Positions 14,706 to 23,405 of a stretch of DNA of 64,000 bases are shown one piece after another. A model generated the notes under the pieces. It was not told the origin of the DNA and ran no database searches. It worked only from the letters and a program-made list of their open reading frames with translations. Numbering within the stretch: the first letter of the stretch is position 1; each line of letters starts with the position of its first letter. Both the position numbers and the translations under genes were made by a program. This DNA comes from Allomuricauda sp. TY007 (GTDB lineage: Bacteria > Bacteroidota > Bacteroidia > Flavobacteriales > Flavobacteriaceae): contig NZ_WUEG01000005.1 in assembly GCF_010468565.1 (NCBI RefSeq), positions 62,001 through 126,000 of the forward strand. The letters are read 5' to 3'.

Positions 14706-14739
14706 AAAACCCTGAAAATCATACGATTAACAGGGTTTT
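14706..14739 (-). terminator. intrinsic terminator after tRNA-Ser/tRNA-Pro
   Basis: AAAACCCTG (14706-14714) pairs with CAGGGTTTT (14731-14739). On the minus strand the stem is followed by long T-runs (14680-14705), so it ends the tRNA transcript. It lies about 25 bases after the tRNA-Pro 3' end. Confidence 0.75.
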
Positions 14740-14763
14740 GAATTCATCTGATATGTTAAAAAG

Positions 14764-14838
14764 TCGGGGTGGCAGGATTCGAACCTGCGACCTCCTGCTC
14801 CCAAAGCAGGCGCGATAACCGGGCTACGCTACACCCCG
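14764..14838 (-). tRNA. tRNA-Pro (anticodon TGG)
   Basis: The minus strand folds as a standard cloverleaf: acceptor CGGGGTG pairs with CACCCCG, the T-arm contains GGTTCGAATCC, and the anticodon loop CTTTGGGA reads TGG. CCA is not encoded. Its 3' end faces the integrase about 250 bases away, the usual geometry for an integration target. Confidence 0.95.
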
Positions 14839-14855
14839 AAATATGTTGGAAAAAG

Positions 14856-14939
14856 CGGAGAGACCGGGACTCGAACCCGGGCAGCACTTACGCGCTGACA
14901 GATTAGCAATCTGCTCCGTTACCACTCCGGCACCTCTCC
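14856..14939 (-). tRNA. tRNA-Ser (anticodon GCT)
   Basis: The minus strand folds into a class II tRNA with a long variable arm: acceptor GGAGAGG pairs with TCTCTCC, the T-arm contains GGTTCGAGTCC, and the anticodon stem AGATT/AATCT encloses GCT. It is transcribed ahead of tRNA-Pro with 17 bases between them. Confidence 0.95.
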
Positions 14940-14979
14940 AATTAATTTATTATGAACATGCATTCTGAAAATGCGGATG

Positions 14980-14987
14980 CAAATGTA
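14980..14987 (-). promoter_or_regulatory. -7 box of the tRNA-Ser/tRNA-Pro promoter
   Basis: TACATTTG on the minus strand matches TAnnTTTG. A near-match to the -33 box (GTTG, 15011-15008) lies 20 bases upstream. The implied transcript start is about 35 bases before tRNA-Ser. Confidence 0.5.
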
Positions 14988-15052
14988 CCTTTTCAGATGT
15001 AAGATCGCAACTATTTTTACACTTTTTTCACGGAACTTTTATCACTTCCCTG

Positions 15053-17089
15053 CTATTCAGGATATTCCACTCGTAAATGATAGATATTAGTAAGCTTTTG
15101 CTTGAGCACCTTCTTTACCATTTCAATTTCCTTAAGGGTTATATTGGCATTCAAGTACTGGTTGGCCTGCATCTGTCCCTTTACTATTTTCTCCACAAAC
15201 TCATCTATCATGGTAAATGTCGGGTTCTTTAAACTCTTCGAGGCGGCCTCTACGGCATCCGACATCATCAATATAGCGGTTTCCTTTGAAAAAGGTATTG
15301 GCCCAGGGTATTTAAAATCTTCCTTATCCACCTCTTGATCCAATTCTTGTTGTTTTTTATAGAAATAGTAGACCATAGTTGTTCCATGGTGGGTTCTGAT
15401 AAAATCAATTACACGGTCTGGCAAATTGTTTTTTCGGGCTATTTCAATACCATTGATTACATGATCTATAATAATCTTGGCACTCTCCTTGGGCGGTAAG
15501 TCATCATGTGGATTAACGTTGGTAATCTGGTTTTCGGTAAAATAAGTCGGACGCTCCATCTTACCAATATCATGGTAAAGCGCTCCTACCCTAACCAACA
15601 TGGCATTTGCACCTATTTCGTTGGCCGCAGCCTCGGCTAAGTTTGCTACTTGTAAAGAATGATGAAAGGTACCCGGCGCTTTGTCCGATAATTCTTTGAG
15701 CAATTTAGAATTGGTGTCGGAAAGCTCCAACAACGACACATCTGATACAAGTCCGAACACTTTCTCGAACATATAGATCAGCGGTTGGGCAAAAAGCGTC
15801 AAAAGGCCATTCAGCACAAAAACACCAAACAATATCCACTCAATATTTTGCAAATTACCTTCATGAATGGCATGGAAGGCAAAATAACCAACTATGTAGA
15901 TCAAGGTAATCTGACCCACCGATATAAATAGATTGGCTCTCTTGTATAGCTCTGAGGCCGTTAAAATGGTAACAATACCCGCTATGGTCTGTAAAAAGAT
16001 ATATTCAAAACTGTTGGGAACTACAAAACCAAGAATCAAAACAGTCAACACATGGACGAACAATCCTAACCTGGCATCAAAAAAGTTTTTCAATACCAAT
16101 GGCAAAATACACAGGGGAACCATATAGATATAGTTCTCGTAATGCTTCGTCATCAGTGTGGTGGCGAGTACCATCAACAAAATGTTGAAGAAAATAAAAG
16201 TAACCTTGTTGTTGTTCTGAAAAATCTCGCTCCTGTATCGTTTCAAAAACAAGAACAACATAATGAGCACCAACGCAACCAATACGGTATACCCGAGTAA
16301 AATAAAATAATAATTGCTTCCCATCCAGAGCTCCGATTCGTACTCATCTTTAAGGGAGTTCAATATTTTAAAGTCCTCCGACTCCACAATTTCCCCTTTG
16401 GCAATGATCAATTTCCCTTGGTCGACTTCGCCACGCGTGTACGAGATCTTTGAAAGCTCATCGCTTAAGGCACTCTTTGTTAAATCTTCATCAAAAGAAA
16501 GATTTGCCTTTAGGCTATTTCTCAATATTTCGGTCAAACGAGGAGCCCCGACCATATTGGCCCCTGAAAAACGGTTCGACATTTCTCTTTTAGCTTGCTC
16601 AAGAACCAAATAATCGCTTGGGGAAACAGGTTGTGCCTCGTTATTTTTTACTACTACAGTGGATTCGGATTCCGGTAAGTTTTGGAAAACTCCATTAGTA
16701 TAAATGTCTTCAATAACTTCTTCGGAAAGACTCCTCAAGGACTGTCGTTGTTGCGCCGAAAAGTTGCCCGATTGAAAAAGCGTATTCAACTCCGCAGCAA
16801 CTTCTGCTCTAACATCGGAAACCACAGAGGCGTTATAGGTGTAATAGTCGGTTTTATTGGCCCTGATCGAGGATTTTTCTTCTTCTATCTCCTTTTGGGT
16901 CTTTTTTATGGAAAAATCAATTGGGGCATACAAGTTTTCATATTGCCAAGGTTTGCCCTTTTGAAACTCGTACTTAAATTTTCCCCCTTTTGGGAAAAAG
17001 AATACGATCAGGGCAATCGAAACTACATACAGGAAATATTTGTAGACCAGCGATTGGTGTTTATATATATTATCCAAAGTTTTTCCCAT
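15053..17089 (-). CDS. 7TM-HD family phosphohydrolase (PgpH-like)
   Basis: A protein of 678 residues. A first membrane helix (about 15-31) is followed by an extracytoplasmic 7TMR-HDED domain (about 50-255), a block of seven membrane helices (about 258-450) and a cytoplasmic HD domain with HHSLQVANLAE and YHDIGKM. This layout is that of PgpH, which hydrolyses cyclic di-AMP. In Bacteroidota it is a core gene. c-di-AMP as substrate is inferred from family knowledge. The gene is monocistronic and divergent from the thiolase gene. Confidence 0.88.
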   Translation of the reverse strand: MGKTLDNIYKHQSLVYKYFLYVVSIALIVFFFPKGGKFKYEFQKGKPWQYENLYAPIDFSIKKTQKEIEEEKSSIRANKTDYYTYNASVVSDVRAEVAAELNTLFQSGNFSAQQRQSLRSLSEEVIEDIYTNGVFQNLPESESTVVVKNNEAQPVSPSDYLVLEQAKREMSNRFSGANMVGAPRLTEILRNSLKANLSFDEDLTKSALSDELSKISYTRGEVDQGKLIIAKGEIVESEDFKILNSLKDEYESELWMGSNYYFILLGYTVLVALVLIMLFLFLKRYRSEIFQNNNKVTFIFFNILLMVLATTLMTKHYENYIYMVPLCILPLVLKNFFDARLGLFVHVLTVLILGFVVPNSFEYIFLQTIAGIVTILTASELYKRANLFISVGQITLIYIVGYFAFHAIHEGNLQNIEWILFGVFVLNGLLTLFAQPLIYMFEKVFGLVSDVSLLELSDTNSKLLKELSDKAPGTFHHSLQVANLAEAAANEIGANAMLVRVGALYHDIGKMERPTYFTENQITNVNPHDDLPPKESAKIIIDHVINGIEIARKNNLPDRVIDFIRTHHGTTMVYYFYKKQQELDQEVDKEDFKYPGPIPFSKETAILMMSDAVEAASKSLKNPTFTMIDEFVEKIVKGQMQANQYLNANITLKEIEMVKKVLKQKLTNIYHLRVEYPE

Positions 17090-17202
17090 TCCCTAAAACT
17101 GTTAGCTTCAAAAATAGAAAATATATATAAGAAGTCCGTTGCCCGAGACCCTTATCGGTTTGCATTTAAATTTAGTATTTTCGCAAGAGTAAAAATGCAC
17201 AT

Positions 17203-18378
17203 ATGAAAAAAGTAGTAATCGTTTCCGCTGCAAGGACCCCAATTGGAAGTTTTATGGGAGCACTATCCAGCGTTCCTGCCCCAAAATTGGGTGCTGTGGC
17301 CATAAAAGGAGCTTTGGACAAAATAGGTCTAAAACCCGAACTTGTTGAAGAAGTTTTGATGGGCAACGTGGTACAGGCAGGTACGGGACAGGCTCCTGCC
17401 AGACAAGCTGCTATTTTTGCAGGCATCCCCAATACCGTGCCCTGCACAACCGTAAATAAAGTATGCTCTTCCGGTATGAAAGCTATCATGCAAGGCGCTC
17501 AATCCATTGCTTTGGGCGAAAATTCCATTGTCGTGGCCGGAGGTATGGAGAACATGAGCCTTATACCTCACTATGCCTATATGAGAAATGGAACCAAGTT
17601 TGGTCCAACAACCCTAGTGGATGGAATGCAGAAAGATGGCCTTGTAGATGCCTACGACCAAAATGCCATGGGAGTTTGTGCCGATGCCTGCGCCATCGAA
17701 TATAAATTCAGCAGGGAAGACCAAGACGCTTATGCCATACAGTCCTACAAAAGATCTGCAGAAGCTTGGAAGAGCGGAAAATTTGATAACGAAGTGGTTC
17801 CCGTTAAAGTACCTCAACGAAGAGGAGAACCTATAGTTGTAAGCGAAGACGAAGAATTTAAAAATGTGATATTGGAAAAAGTACCGTCGCTAAGACCTGC
17901 TTTTACCAAAGATGGAACAGTTACCGCAGCCAATGCATCAACAATTAACGATGGTGCTGCCGCAGTTGTTTTGATGAGTGAAGAAAAGGCCAAAGAGCTT
18001 GGTTTAGCACCTTTGGCCACCATTAAAGGATATGCTGATGCTGCCCATGAACCCGAATGGTTTACAACCGCACCTGCAAAGGCCTTACCCAAGGCTCTGG
18101 ACCGTGCCGGGGTTTCCATTGAGGATATTGATTACTTTGAGTTCAATGAAGCGTTTGCTGTGGTTGGATTGGCCAACATGAAAATCCTTGGTCTTAACGA
18201 TTCAAATGTAAATGTAAACGGTGGGGCGGTATCTTTGGGGCACCCTTTGGGTTGTTCGGGAGCAAGAATAACCATAACATTGTTGAATATATTGGAACAA
18301 AACAATGCCAAACTGGGAGCTGCGGCCATTTGTAACGGTGGCGGTGGAGCTTCATCAATTGTTTTGGAAAGAAATTAG
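17203..18378 (+). CDS. acetyl-CoA C-acetyltransferase (thiolase)
   Basis: A protein of 391 residues, the usual thiolase length. Catalytic residues are visible: nucleophilic Cys88 in VNKVCSSG, His347 in GHPLG and Cys377 in CNGGGG. It condenses two acetyl-CoA to acetoacetyl-CoA or runs the reverse reaction; overall features suggest the AtoB/PhaA biosynthetic group. No other ketone or fatty acid genes adjoin it. A TATTTTCG box at 17176-17183, one mismatch from the -7 consensus, gives a short leader. A hairpin follows the stop. Confidence 0.92.
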   Translation: MKKVVIVSAARTPIGSFMGALSSVPAPKLGAVAIKGALDKIGLKPELVEEVLMGNVVQAGTGQAPARQAAIFAGIPNTVPCTTVNKVCSSGMKAIMQGAQSIALGENSIVVAGGMENMSLIPHYAYMRNGTKFGPTTLVDGMQKDGLVDAYDQNAMGVCADACAIEYKFSREDQDAYAIQSYKRSAEAWKSGKFDNEVVPVKVPQRRGEPIVVSEDEEFKNVILEKVPSLRPAFTKDGTVTAANASTINDGAAAVVLMSEEKAKELGLAPLATIKGYADAAHEPEWFTTAPAKALPKALDRAGVSIEDIDYFEFNEAFAVVGLANMKILGLNDSNVNVNGGAVSLGHPLGCSGARITITLLNILEQNNAKLGAAAICNGGGGASSIVLERN

Positions 18379-18387
18379 TGAACCAAC

Positions 18388-18414
18388 TACCTCGCGGGGC
18401 AATCCCGTGAGGTA
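18388..18414 (+). terminator. hairpin after the thiolase gene
   Basis: An 11-bp stem (TACCTCGCGGG with CCCGTGAGGTA, one G-T pair) with a 5-base loop lies 9 bases after the stop. There is no strong U-run after it. A second small hairpin (CCCTC/GAGGG, 18466-18478) precedes the next gene. Confidence 0.55.
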
Positions 18415-18496
18415 TTCAAACGAAAATAATTAATTCATTTCGACATAGAACGTCGGGGAATAAAACCCTCAATGAGGGATTCAATCTGTACAGTAA

Positions 18497-19249
18497 ATGC
18501 AATATGGAATTTGTCCTCTAAGTATTGTTCCCATTAGAACAAACCCGGACGATTGTGCCGAAATGTCATCCCAATTATTATATGGCGAGCATTTCAAGGT
18601 TTTGGAGAGCAGAAAAAAATGGAGCAGAATTCGAGCAGCTTATGACAATTTTGAGGGTTGGATTCCCAACAACCAACTCAAACTTATTGCCGAGGAAACA
18701 TACAATAACCTAGAAGCGCTGGAACCGAAAAAAATATGTTCCGATGTTATATCCCATATCTGCACGAACGATGGTATGCTATTGCCCATCCTTATGGGAT
18801 CTATGATCAACGCTCCGGAATTATTGAACCACACTTTTGAGGGCAGTATCCATAGCGGTAAAAACCCGAAGGACAGTTTGGTCGATACGGCCATTATGTA
18901 TTTAAAAGCTCCATTTCTTGCAGGTGGAAAAACTCCATTTGGAATTGATTGTTCCGGGTTTACCCAAATGGTCTATAAAATAAATGGCCATATGTTGGAA
19001 CGTACAGCGGAAGATCAATCCAAGCAAGGAGAAGCACTGAGTTTTATTGAAGAAAGCGAACCGGGCGACTTGGCATTTTTTGATGATAACGAGGGTGTTA
19101 TTGACCATGTCGGGGTTATTTTAAAGGACAATTATATTATACACGTAAATGGTCTCGTTCGAATTGATAGGATAGACCATACCGGTATCTTCAATTCAGA
19201 AGAAAAACGATACACCCACCAGCTCAGGGTCATTAAAAAAGTGATATAA
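18497..19249 (+). CDS. SH3 plus NlpC/P60 (C40) cell-wall peptidase
   Basis: A protein of 250 residues. The first 62 residues form a bacterial SH3-like domain (LLYGEHFKVLESRKKWSRI, GWIPNNQL). The C-terminal 130 residues form an NlpC/P60 domain with the catalytic Cys in FGIDCSGF, the His in DHVGVIL and a polar third residue in HVNG. Such enzymes cut gamma-D-Glu-diaminopimelate bonds in peptidoglycan stem peptides. No signal peptide is visible, so it may recycle muropeptides in the cytoplasm. An intrinsic terminator follows. Confidence 0.88.
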   Translation: MQYGICPLSIVPIRTNPDDCAEMSSQLLYGEHFKVLESRKKWSRIRAAYDNFEGWIPNNQLKLIAEETYNNLEALEPKKICSDVISHICTNDGMLLPILMGSMINAPELLNHTFEGSIHSGKNPKDSLVDTAIMYLKAPFLAGGKTPFGIDCSGFTQMVYKINGHMLERTAEDQSKQGEALSFIEESEPGDLAFFDDNEGVIDHVGVILKDNYIIHVNGLVRIDRIDHTGIFNSEEKRYTHQLRVIKKVI

Positions 19250-19253
19250 AAAA

Positions 19254-19273
19254 AGCCCCGATAATTCGGGGCT
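19254..19273. terminator. bidirectional intrinsic terminator
   Basis: AGCCCCG and CGGGGCT enclose a 6-base loop, with A-rich sequence on the left and T-rich on the right. It serves the peptidase gene on the plus strand and the convergent TPR gene on the minus strand. Confidence 0.85.
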
Positions 19274-19301
19274 GTCTTTTTTGGGAAGGATTGTATTGTG
19301 A

Positions 19302-20564
19302 TTACTCTCCCAAAAGTTTTTTGATTCTCATGAAGTTTTCGTTATCTCCCAAAGCTCCATAGATATTTTTCAACTGGGTCAAGATACTTTCGTTGTCCGG
19401 ATTGGACTGAAGAGCATCCTCTAAAACTGCTGCTCCTTCTCTAAAAAGGCTGTCTTTTTTCTCCTTAAGCTCATCATACTTGGCAATATCCGCTTTTGAA
19501 GTTCCCAATTCGTTCATTTCATCAATAAGGCCGTTACCTTCATTCACATACGTTGTAGATAGGTTCAACAAGGCATTGATATAACCTGGGTCGATAGCCA
19601 ATGCTTTTTTATAGGCATCCCTTGCATCTTCCAAGTTACCTTGCTCCATGTTGATTACACCAATATTGTAAAGCAAATCGGCGTTATCGGGAGCCATGGC
19701 AGAAGCCTGCCCCATTAACTCCTTGAACTTTTCTTTGTCTCCGATGGCATAGTACAAGTTTGCTTCTCCCAATACCAAATTTACATCGTCCGGATTTTCA
19801 GCTCTCGCATCCGCATACGCTTCGATTGCTTTTTCGTTCTCTCCCATTTGCTGGTAGATCAATGCGATGTTCTTTACGATTTCCGGTTTTTTGGATGGGC
19901 TAACTTCCTCTTTTGGGTCTTTGTGCGTACCTGCTTTTACATATAGGTCACGGGTTGCCTTGTCCATGCTTTCAGTTTCGCCAGACTCAACGTTGACCGC
20001 AGTATAGGTTACAGATTCTCCATTATAACCTACATCTTTAAGCTCTTTGTAGTATTTTAAGGCCTCTTCGTAGTCTTGCCCGTTTACCGCACTACTGGCA
20101 GCATAGTACAAGTATACTGTATCCTTAGGGCTAAGCCGGTAGCTCATGTACAATTTCTCTGCAGCCTCGCTGAACTTTTTATTGTTGTTGTCCTCAACAG
20201 CTGAGTTTACCAAATCAGCTGTCATTTGGCTCATTTTTTCTTGTGCCACAGAAGTGTATTTGGATCTTCCATCAGCTTCTTCTATCTCGATTACTTTGTT
20301 GTAAGCATCAACAGCTTCTTGAAATGCAGATACTTCTCCTTTTTTGGCCAATTCGTAGTTTGCATTTCCCAATAAGGCATAATACTCGGCCTGATCTTTC
20401 TCCTTGGCCGAACCGATTGTGGAAGATGCACTTACCAAAGCAGCTTTTGCGGCGGCGGCATCACCATCTTTAAGAGCTTTTTCTGCCGTCTTCATCTCAT
20501 CCTTTTGGGCAAATCCTATTGCAGATACCCCTACGGCCAATAGCATTAATATTCTTGTTCTCAT
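19302..20564 (-). CDS. exported TPR-repeat protein
   Basis: A protein of 420 residues with an N-terminal signal peptide (LMLLAVGVSAIGFAQ) and tetratricopeptide repeats through most of its length, clearest at about 225-350 (ALIYQQMGENEKAIEAYADA, NIGVINMEQGNLEDARDAYK, ALAIDPGYINALLNLSTTY). It should be periplasmic and act as a protein-binding scaffold. No enzyme motif is seen. It lies downstream of gyrA on the same strand with 51 bases between, so co-transcription with gyrA is possible. Specific role unknown. Confidence 0.85.
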   Translation of the reverse strand: MRTRILMLLAVGVSAIGFAQKDEMKTAEKALKDGDAAAAKAALVSASSTIGSAKEKDQAEYYALLGNANYELAKKGEVSAFQEAVDAYNKVIEIEEADGRSKYTSVAQEKMSQMTADLVNSAVEDNNNKKFSEAAEKLYMSYRLSPKDTVYLYYAASSAVNGQDYEEALKYYKELKDVGYNGESVTYTAVNVESGETESMDKATRDLYVKAGTHKDPKEEVSPSKKPEIVKNIALIYQQMGENEKAIEAYADARAENPDDVNLVLGEANLYYAIGDKEKFKELMGQASAMAPDNADLLYNIGVINMEQGNLEDARDAYKKALAIDPGYINALLNLSTTYVNEGNGLIDEMNELGTSKADIAKYDELKEKKDSLFREGAAVLEDALQSNPDNESILTQLKNIYGALGDNENFMRIKKLLGE

Positions 20565-20615
20565 GTTTAAAATTGAAATTATTTAGTGTTTATCGTTTAT
20601 TACTTAATATACTAA

Positions 20616-23144
20616 TTATTCTTTTTCGTCCGTATTGTTATCAATAGCCGTGCCATCTTCTCCTTTTACCTCGATGTCGCGTATATCAACATCATCGACA
20701 TCATCATCTTCTTTGACGACCTTGGCCACTGCGGCAATTGAGTCATTGTCTTTAAGATTGATCAAGCGCACCCCTTGGGTAGCCCTTCCCATAACCCTAA
20801 GATCCTCAACGCCCATCCGGATGGCAATTCCAGATTTGTTGATAATCATCAAATCATCCGTGTCCGTAACGTTTTTGATAGCGACAAGATTACCTGTTTT
20901 CTTTGTAATAGAAATGGTTTTGACACCTTTCCCACCCCTGTTGGTAATCCTGTAGTCTTCTATATTGGAACGTTTTCCATAGCCTCTTTCCGAAACTACT
21001 AGAATATCGTCTTCAAAATTATGAACAGACACCATTCCTATAACCTCATCATTATCATCGGCCAGTCTGATACCTCGTACACCGGATGCGTTTCTACCCA
21101 TTGGCCTTGTCTTGGATTCCTCAAAACGAATGGCTTTACCAGATTTGAGCCCAAGGAATATTTGACTGGTACCCGTTGTCAATTTGGCTTCCAAAAGCTC
21201 ATCGTCCTCGCGAATGGTGATGGCATTGATCCCATTTTGACGTGGTCTGGAATACTGCTCCAAAGAAGTTTTTTTAACGGTTCCCTTTTTGGTGGCCATA
21301 ATCACAAAATGACTGTTCACATATTCCTCGTCCTTGAGGTCTTGGGTACAGATAAAGGCTTTTACCTTATCATCTTGTTCTATATTGATCAAATTTTGAA
21401 TGGCCCTTCCTTTGGAAGTCCTACTGCCCTCGGGAATTTCGTAGACGCGCATCCAGAAACATTTTCCTTTTTGGGTAAAGAACAACATATACTGGTGGTT
21501 GGTGCCCACAAACAAATGTTCCAAGAAATCCTCGTTTCGGGTAGAGGACGCCTTTTGGCCTACTCCTCCCCTATTTTGGGTCTTATACTCTGTAAGTGGT
21601 GTTCTTTTGACATAGCCGGCATGGGAAATGGTAATGACGACCTGCTCGTCCGGAATCATATCCTCGATGCTCAAATCCCCTCCGGCATAGTTGATTTCGG
21701 ACCTTCTTTCATCACCATACTTCTCCTTAACTTCAAGAAGCTCATCTTTGATGATCTGCATTCTGCGTTCTTTCTTTTCAAGAATATCTTTTAAATCCTC
21801 AATGGTGTTTAAAAGTTCCGCATGTTCTTCACGCAATTTATCCTGCTCCAGACCGGTAAGCTGACGCAAGCGCATTTCCACAATGGCCTTGGCCTGAACC
21901 TCGGTCAATTTAAAACGCTCGATCAAACTATTTCGTGCTTCTTCAACATTGGAAGACCCCCGAATAATGGCAATTACCTCATCAATATTATCCGAAGCAA
22001 TGATGAGTCCTTCCAATATATGCGCACGGTCTTCGGCTTTTTTCAGTTCAAATTTTGTTCTTCGAACTACAACCTCGTGCCTATGCTCCACAAAGTGATG
22101 GATAATCTCCTTTAGATTCAAAAGCTCCGGCCTTCCGTTAACCAGTGCAATATTGTTTACACTGAACGAGGATTGAAGTGCCGTGTACTTGTACAACATG
22201 TTAAGCACAATGTTCGGAATGGCGTCGCGCTTCAATATATATACGATGCGCATTCCGTTTCTATCGGACTCGTCCCTAATGGTCGATATTCCCTCTATTT
22301 TCTTTTCATTCACCAAATCGGCGGTCTTTTTGATCATGTCCGCCTTATTGACCTGATATGGAATCTCCGTAACAACAATGCTTTCTTTCCCTTGAACCTC
22401 TTCAATGGTTGCCTTGGCACGCATTACAACACGTCCACGACCAGTATGGAAAGCCTCTTTTACCCCATCGTACCCATAAATAATCCCTCCAGTGGGAAAA
22501 TCAGGAGCTTTGATATGTGTAATCAGCTCATCTATCTCAATATCATGATTGTCTATATAGGCTACTGTACCGTCCACCACTTCGGATAAATTGTGCGGTG
22601 GCATATTGGTGGCCATACCTACGGCAATACCGGAAGCTCCATTCACCAATAAGTTGGGAATACGGGTCGGCAACACGGTAGGTTCTTCAATGGTGTCATC
22701 AAAATTAAGTTGATGATCTACGGTATCCTTATCGATATCGGCCAACATCTCCTCTGCGATCTTGCGCATTTTGGCCTCGGTATAACGCATGGCCGCAGGG
22801 CTATCTCCATCCACTGAACCAAAGTTACCCTGACCATCCACCAACATGTACCTAAGGCTCCATTCCTGGGCCATACGCACCATGGTATCATATACTGAAG
22901 AATCACCATGTGGGTGATACTTACCCAAAACCTCACCCACAATACGGGCGGACTTTTTATGCGAACTATTGGACCTGACACCCAAATCGTGCATTCCATA
23001 GAGCACTCTCCGGTGAACAGGCTTTAAACCATCACGAACATCTGGCAGGGCACGTGACACAATGACCGACATTGAATAATCAATGTAGGCAGATTTCATC
23101 TCATCCTCAATATTAATGGGAATTAACTTTTCTCCTTCCGCCAT
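20616..23144 (-). CDS. gyrA: DNA gyrase subunit A
   Basis: A protein of 842 residues, normal for Bacteroidota. The catalytic Tyr121 is in AMRYTEAKM. The quinolone-determining stretch reads [11 protein letters not shown], with Ser82 and Asp86 at the positions that mutate in resistant strains, so the sequence is of the sensitive type. The C-terminal half carries the beta-pinwheel repeats, including the GyrA-box-like QNRGGVGQK. The tail is very acidic. It forms A2B2 gyrase with GyrB (not in the window) and introduces negative supercoils. Confidence 0.97.
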   Translation of the reverse strand: MAEGEKLIPINIEDEMKSAYIDYSMSVIVSRALPDVRDGLKPVHRRVLYGMHDLGVRSNSSHKKSARIVGEVLGKYHPHGDSSVYDTMVRMAQEWSLRYMLVDGQGNFGSVDGDSPAAMRYTEAKMRKIAEEMLADIDKDTVDHQLNFDDTIEEPTVLPTRIPNLLVNGASGIAVGMATNMPPHNLSEVVDGTVAYIDNHDIEIDELITHIKAPDFPTGGIIYGYDGVKEAFHTGRGRVVMRAKATIEEVQGKESIVVTEIPYQVNKADMIKKTADLVNEKKIEGISTIRDESDRNGMRIVYILKRDAIPNIVLNMLYKYTALQSSFSVNNIALVNGRPELLNLKEIIHHFVEHRHEVVVRRTKFELKKAEDRAHILEGLIIASDNIDEVIAIIRGSSNVEEARNSLIERFKLTEVQAKAIVEMRLRQLTGLEQDKLREEHAELLNTIEDLKDILEKKERRMQIIKDELLEVKEKYGDERRSEINYAGGDLSIEDMIPDEQVVITISHAGYVKRTPLTEYKTQNRGGVGQKASSTRNEDFLEHLFVGTNHQYMLFFTQKGKCFWMRVYEIPEGSRTSKGRAIQNLINIEQDDKVKAFICTQDLKDEEYVNSHFVIMATKKGTVKKTSLEQYSRPRQNGINAITIREDDELLEAKLTTGTSQIFLGLKSGKAIRFEESKTRPMGRNASGVRGIRLADDNDEVIGMVSVHNFEDDILVVSERGYGKRSNIEDYRITNRGGKGVKTISITKKTGNLVAIKNVTDTDDLMIINKSGIAIRMGVEDLRVMGRATQGVRLINLKDNDSIAAVAKVVKEDDDVDDVDIRDIEVKGEDGTAIDNNTDEKE

Positions 23145-23405
23145 GCTTATTTATTATAGATTTTTTGTGGTTAAATTATCATGGCAATATACAGAAAATA
23201 GCAGCCTTTATAACGCTTTGCGAATACTTTATTAAAAAAATTATCAACAGTGTGGACATAATCGAGAATGTGATAATAAACCTTTGTTAAATCAGAAAAA
23301 AACAGTAATTATTTCGACATTTACCACTACTTTATCGAATAAGGGTACGGTATTTGACCACCGTAACAATACTTTTATTAATTTTAATTGCTGAAAAAGA
23401 AACGT

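Noticed and set aside
21021..21794. 257-residue ORF antisense to gyrA
   Set aside because: It mirrors a conserved gyrA region and shows no domain, promoter or neighbour support.
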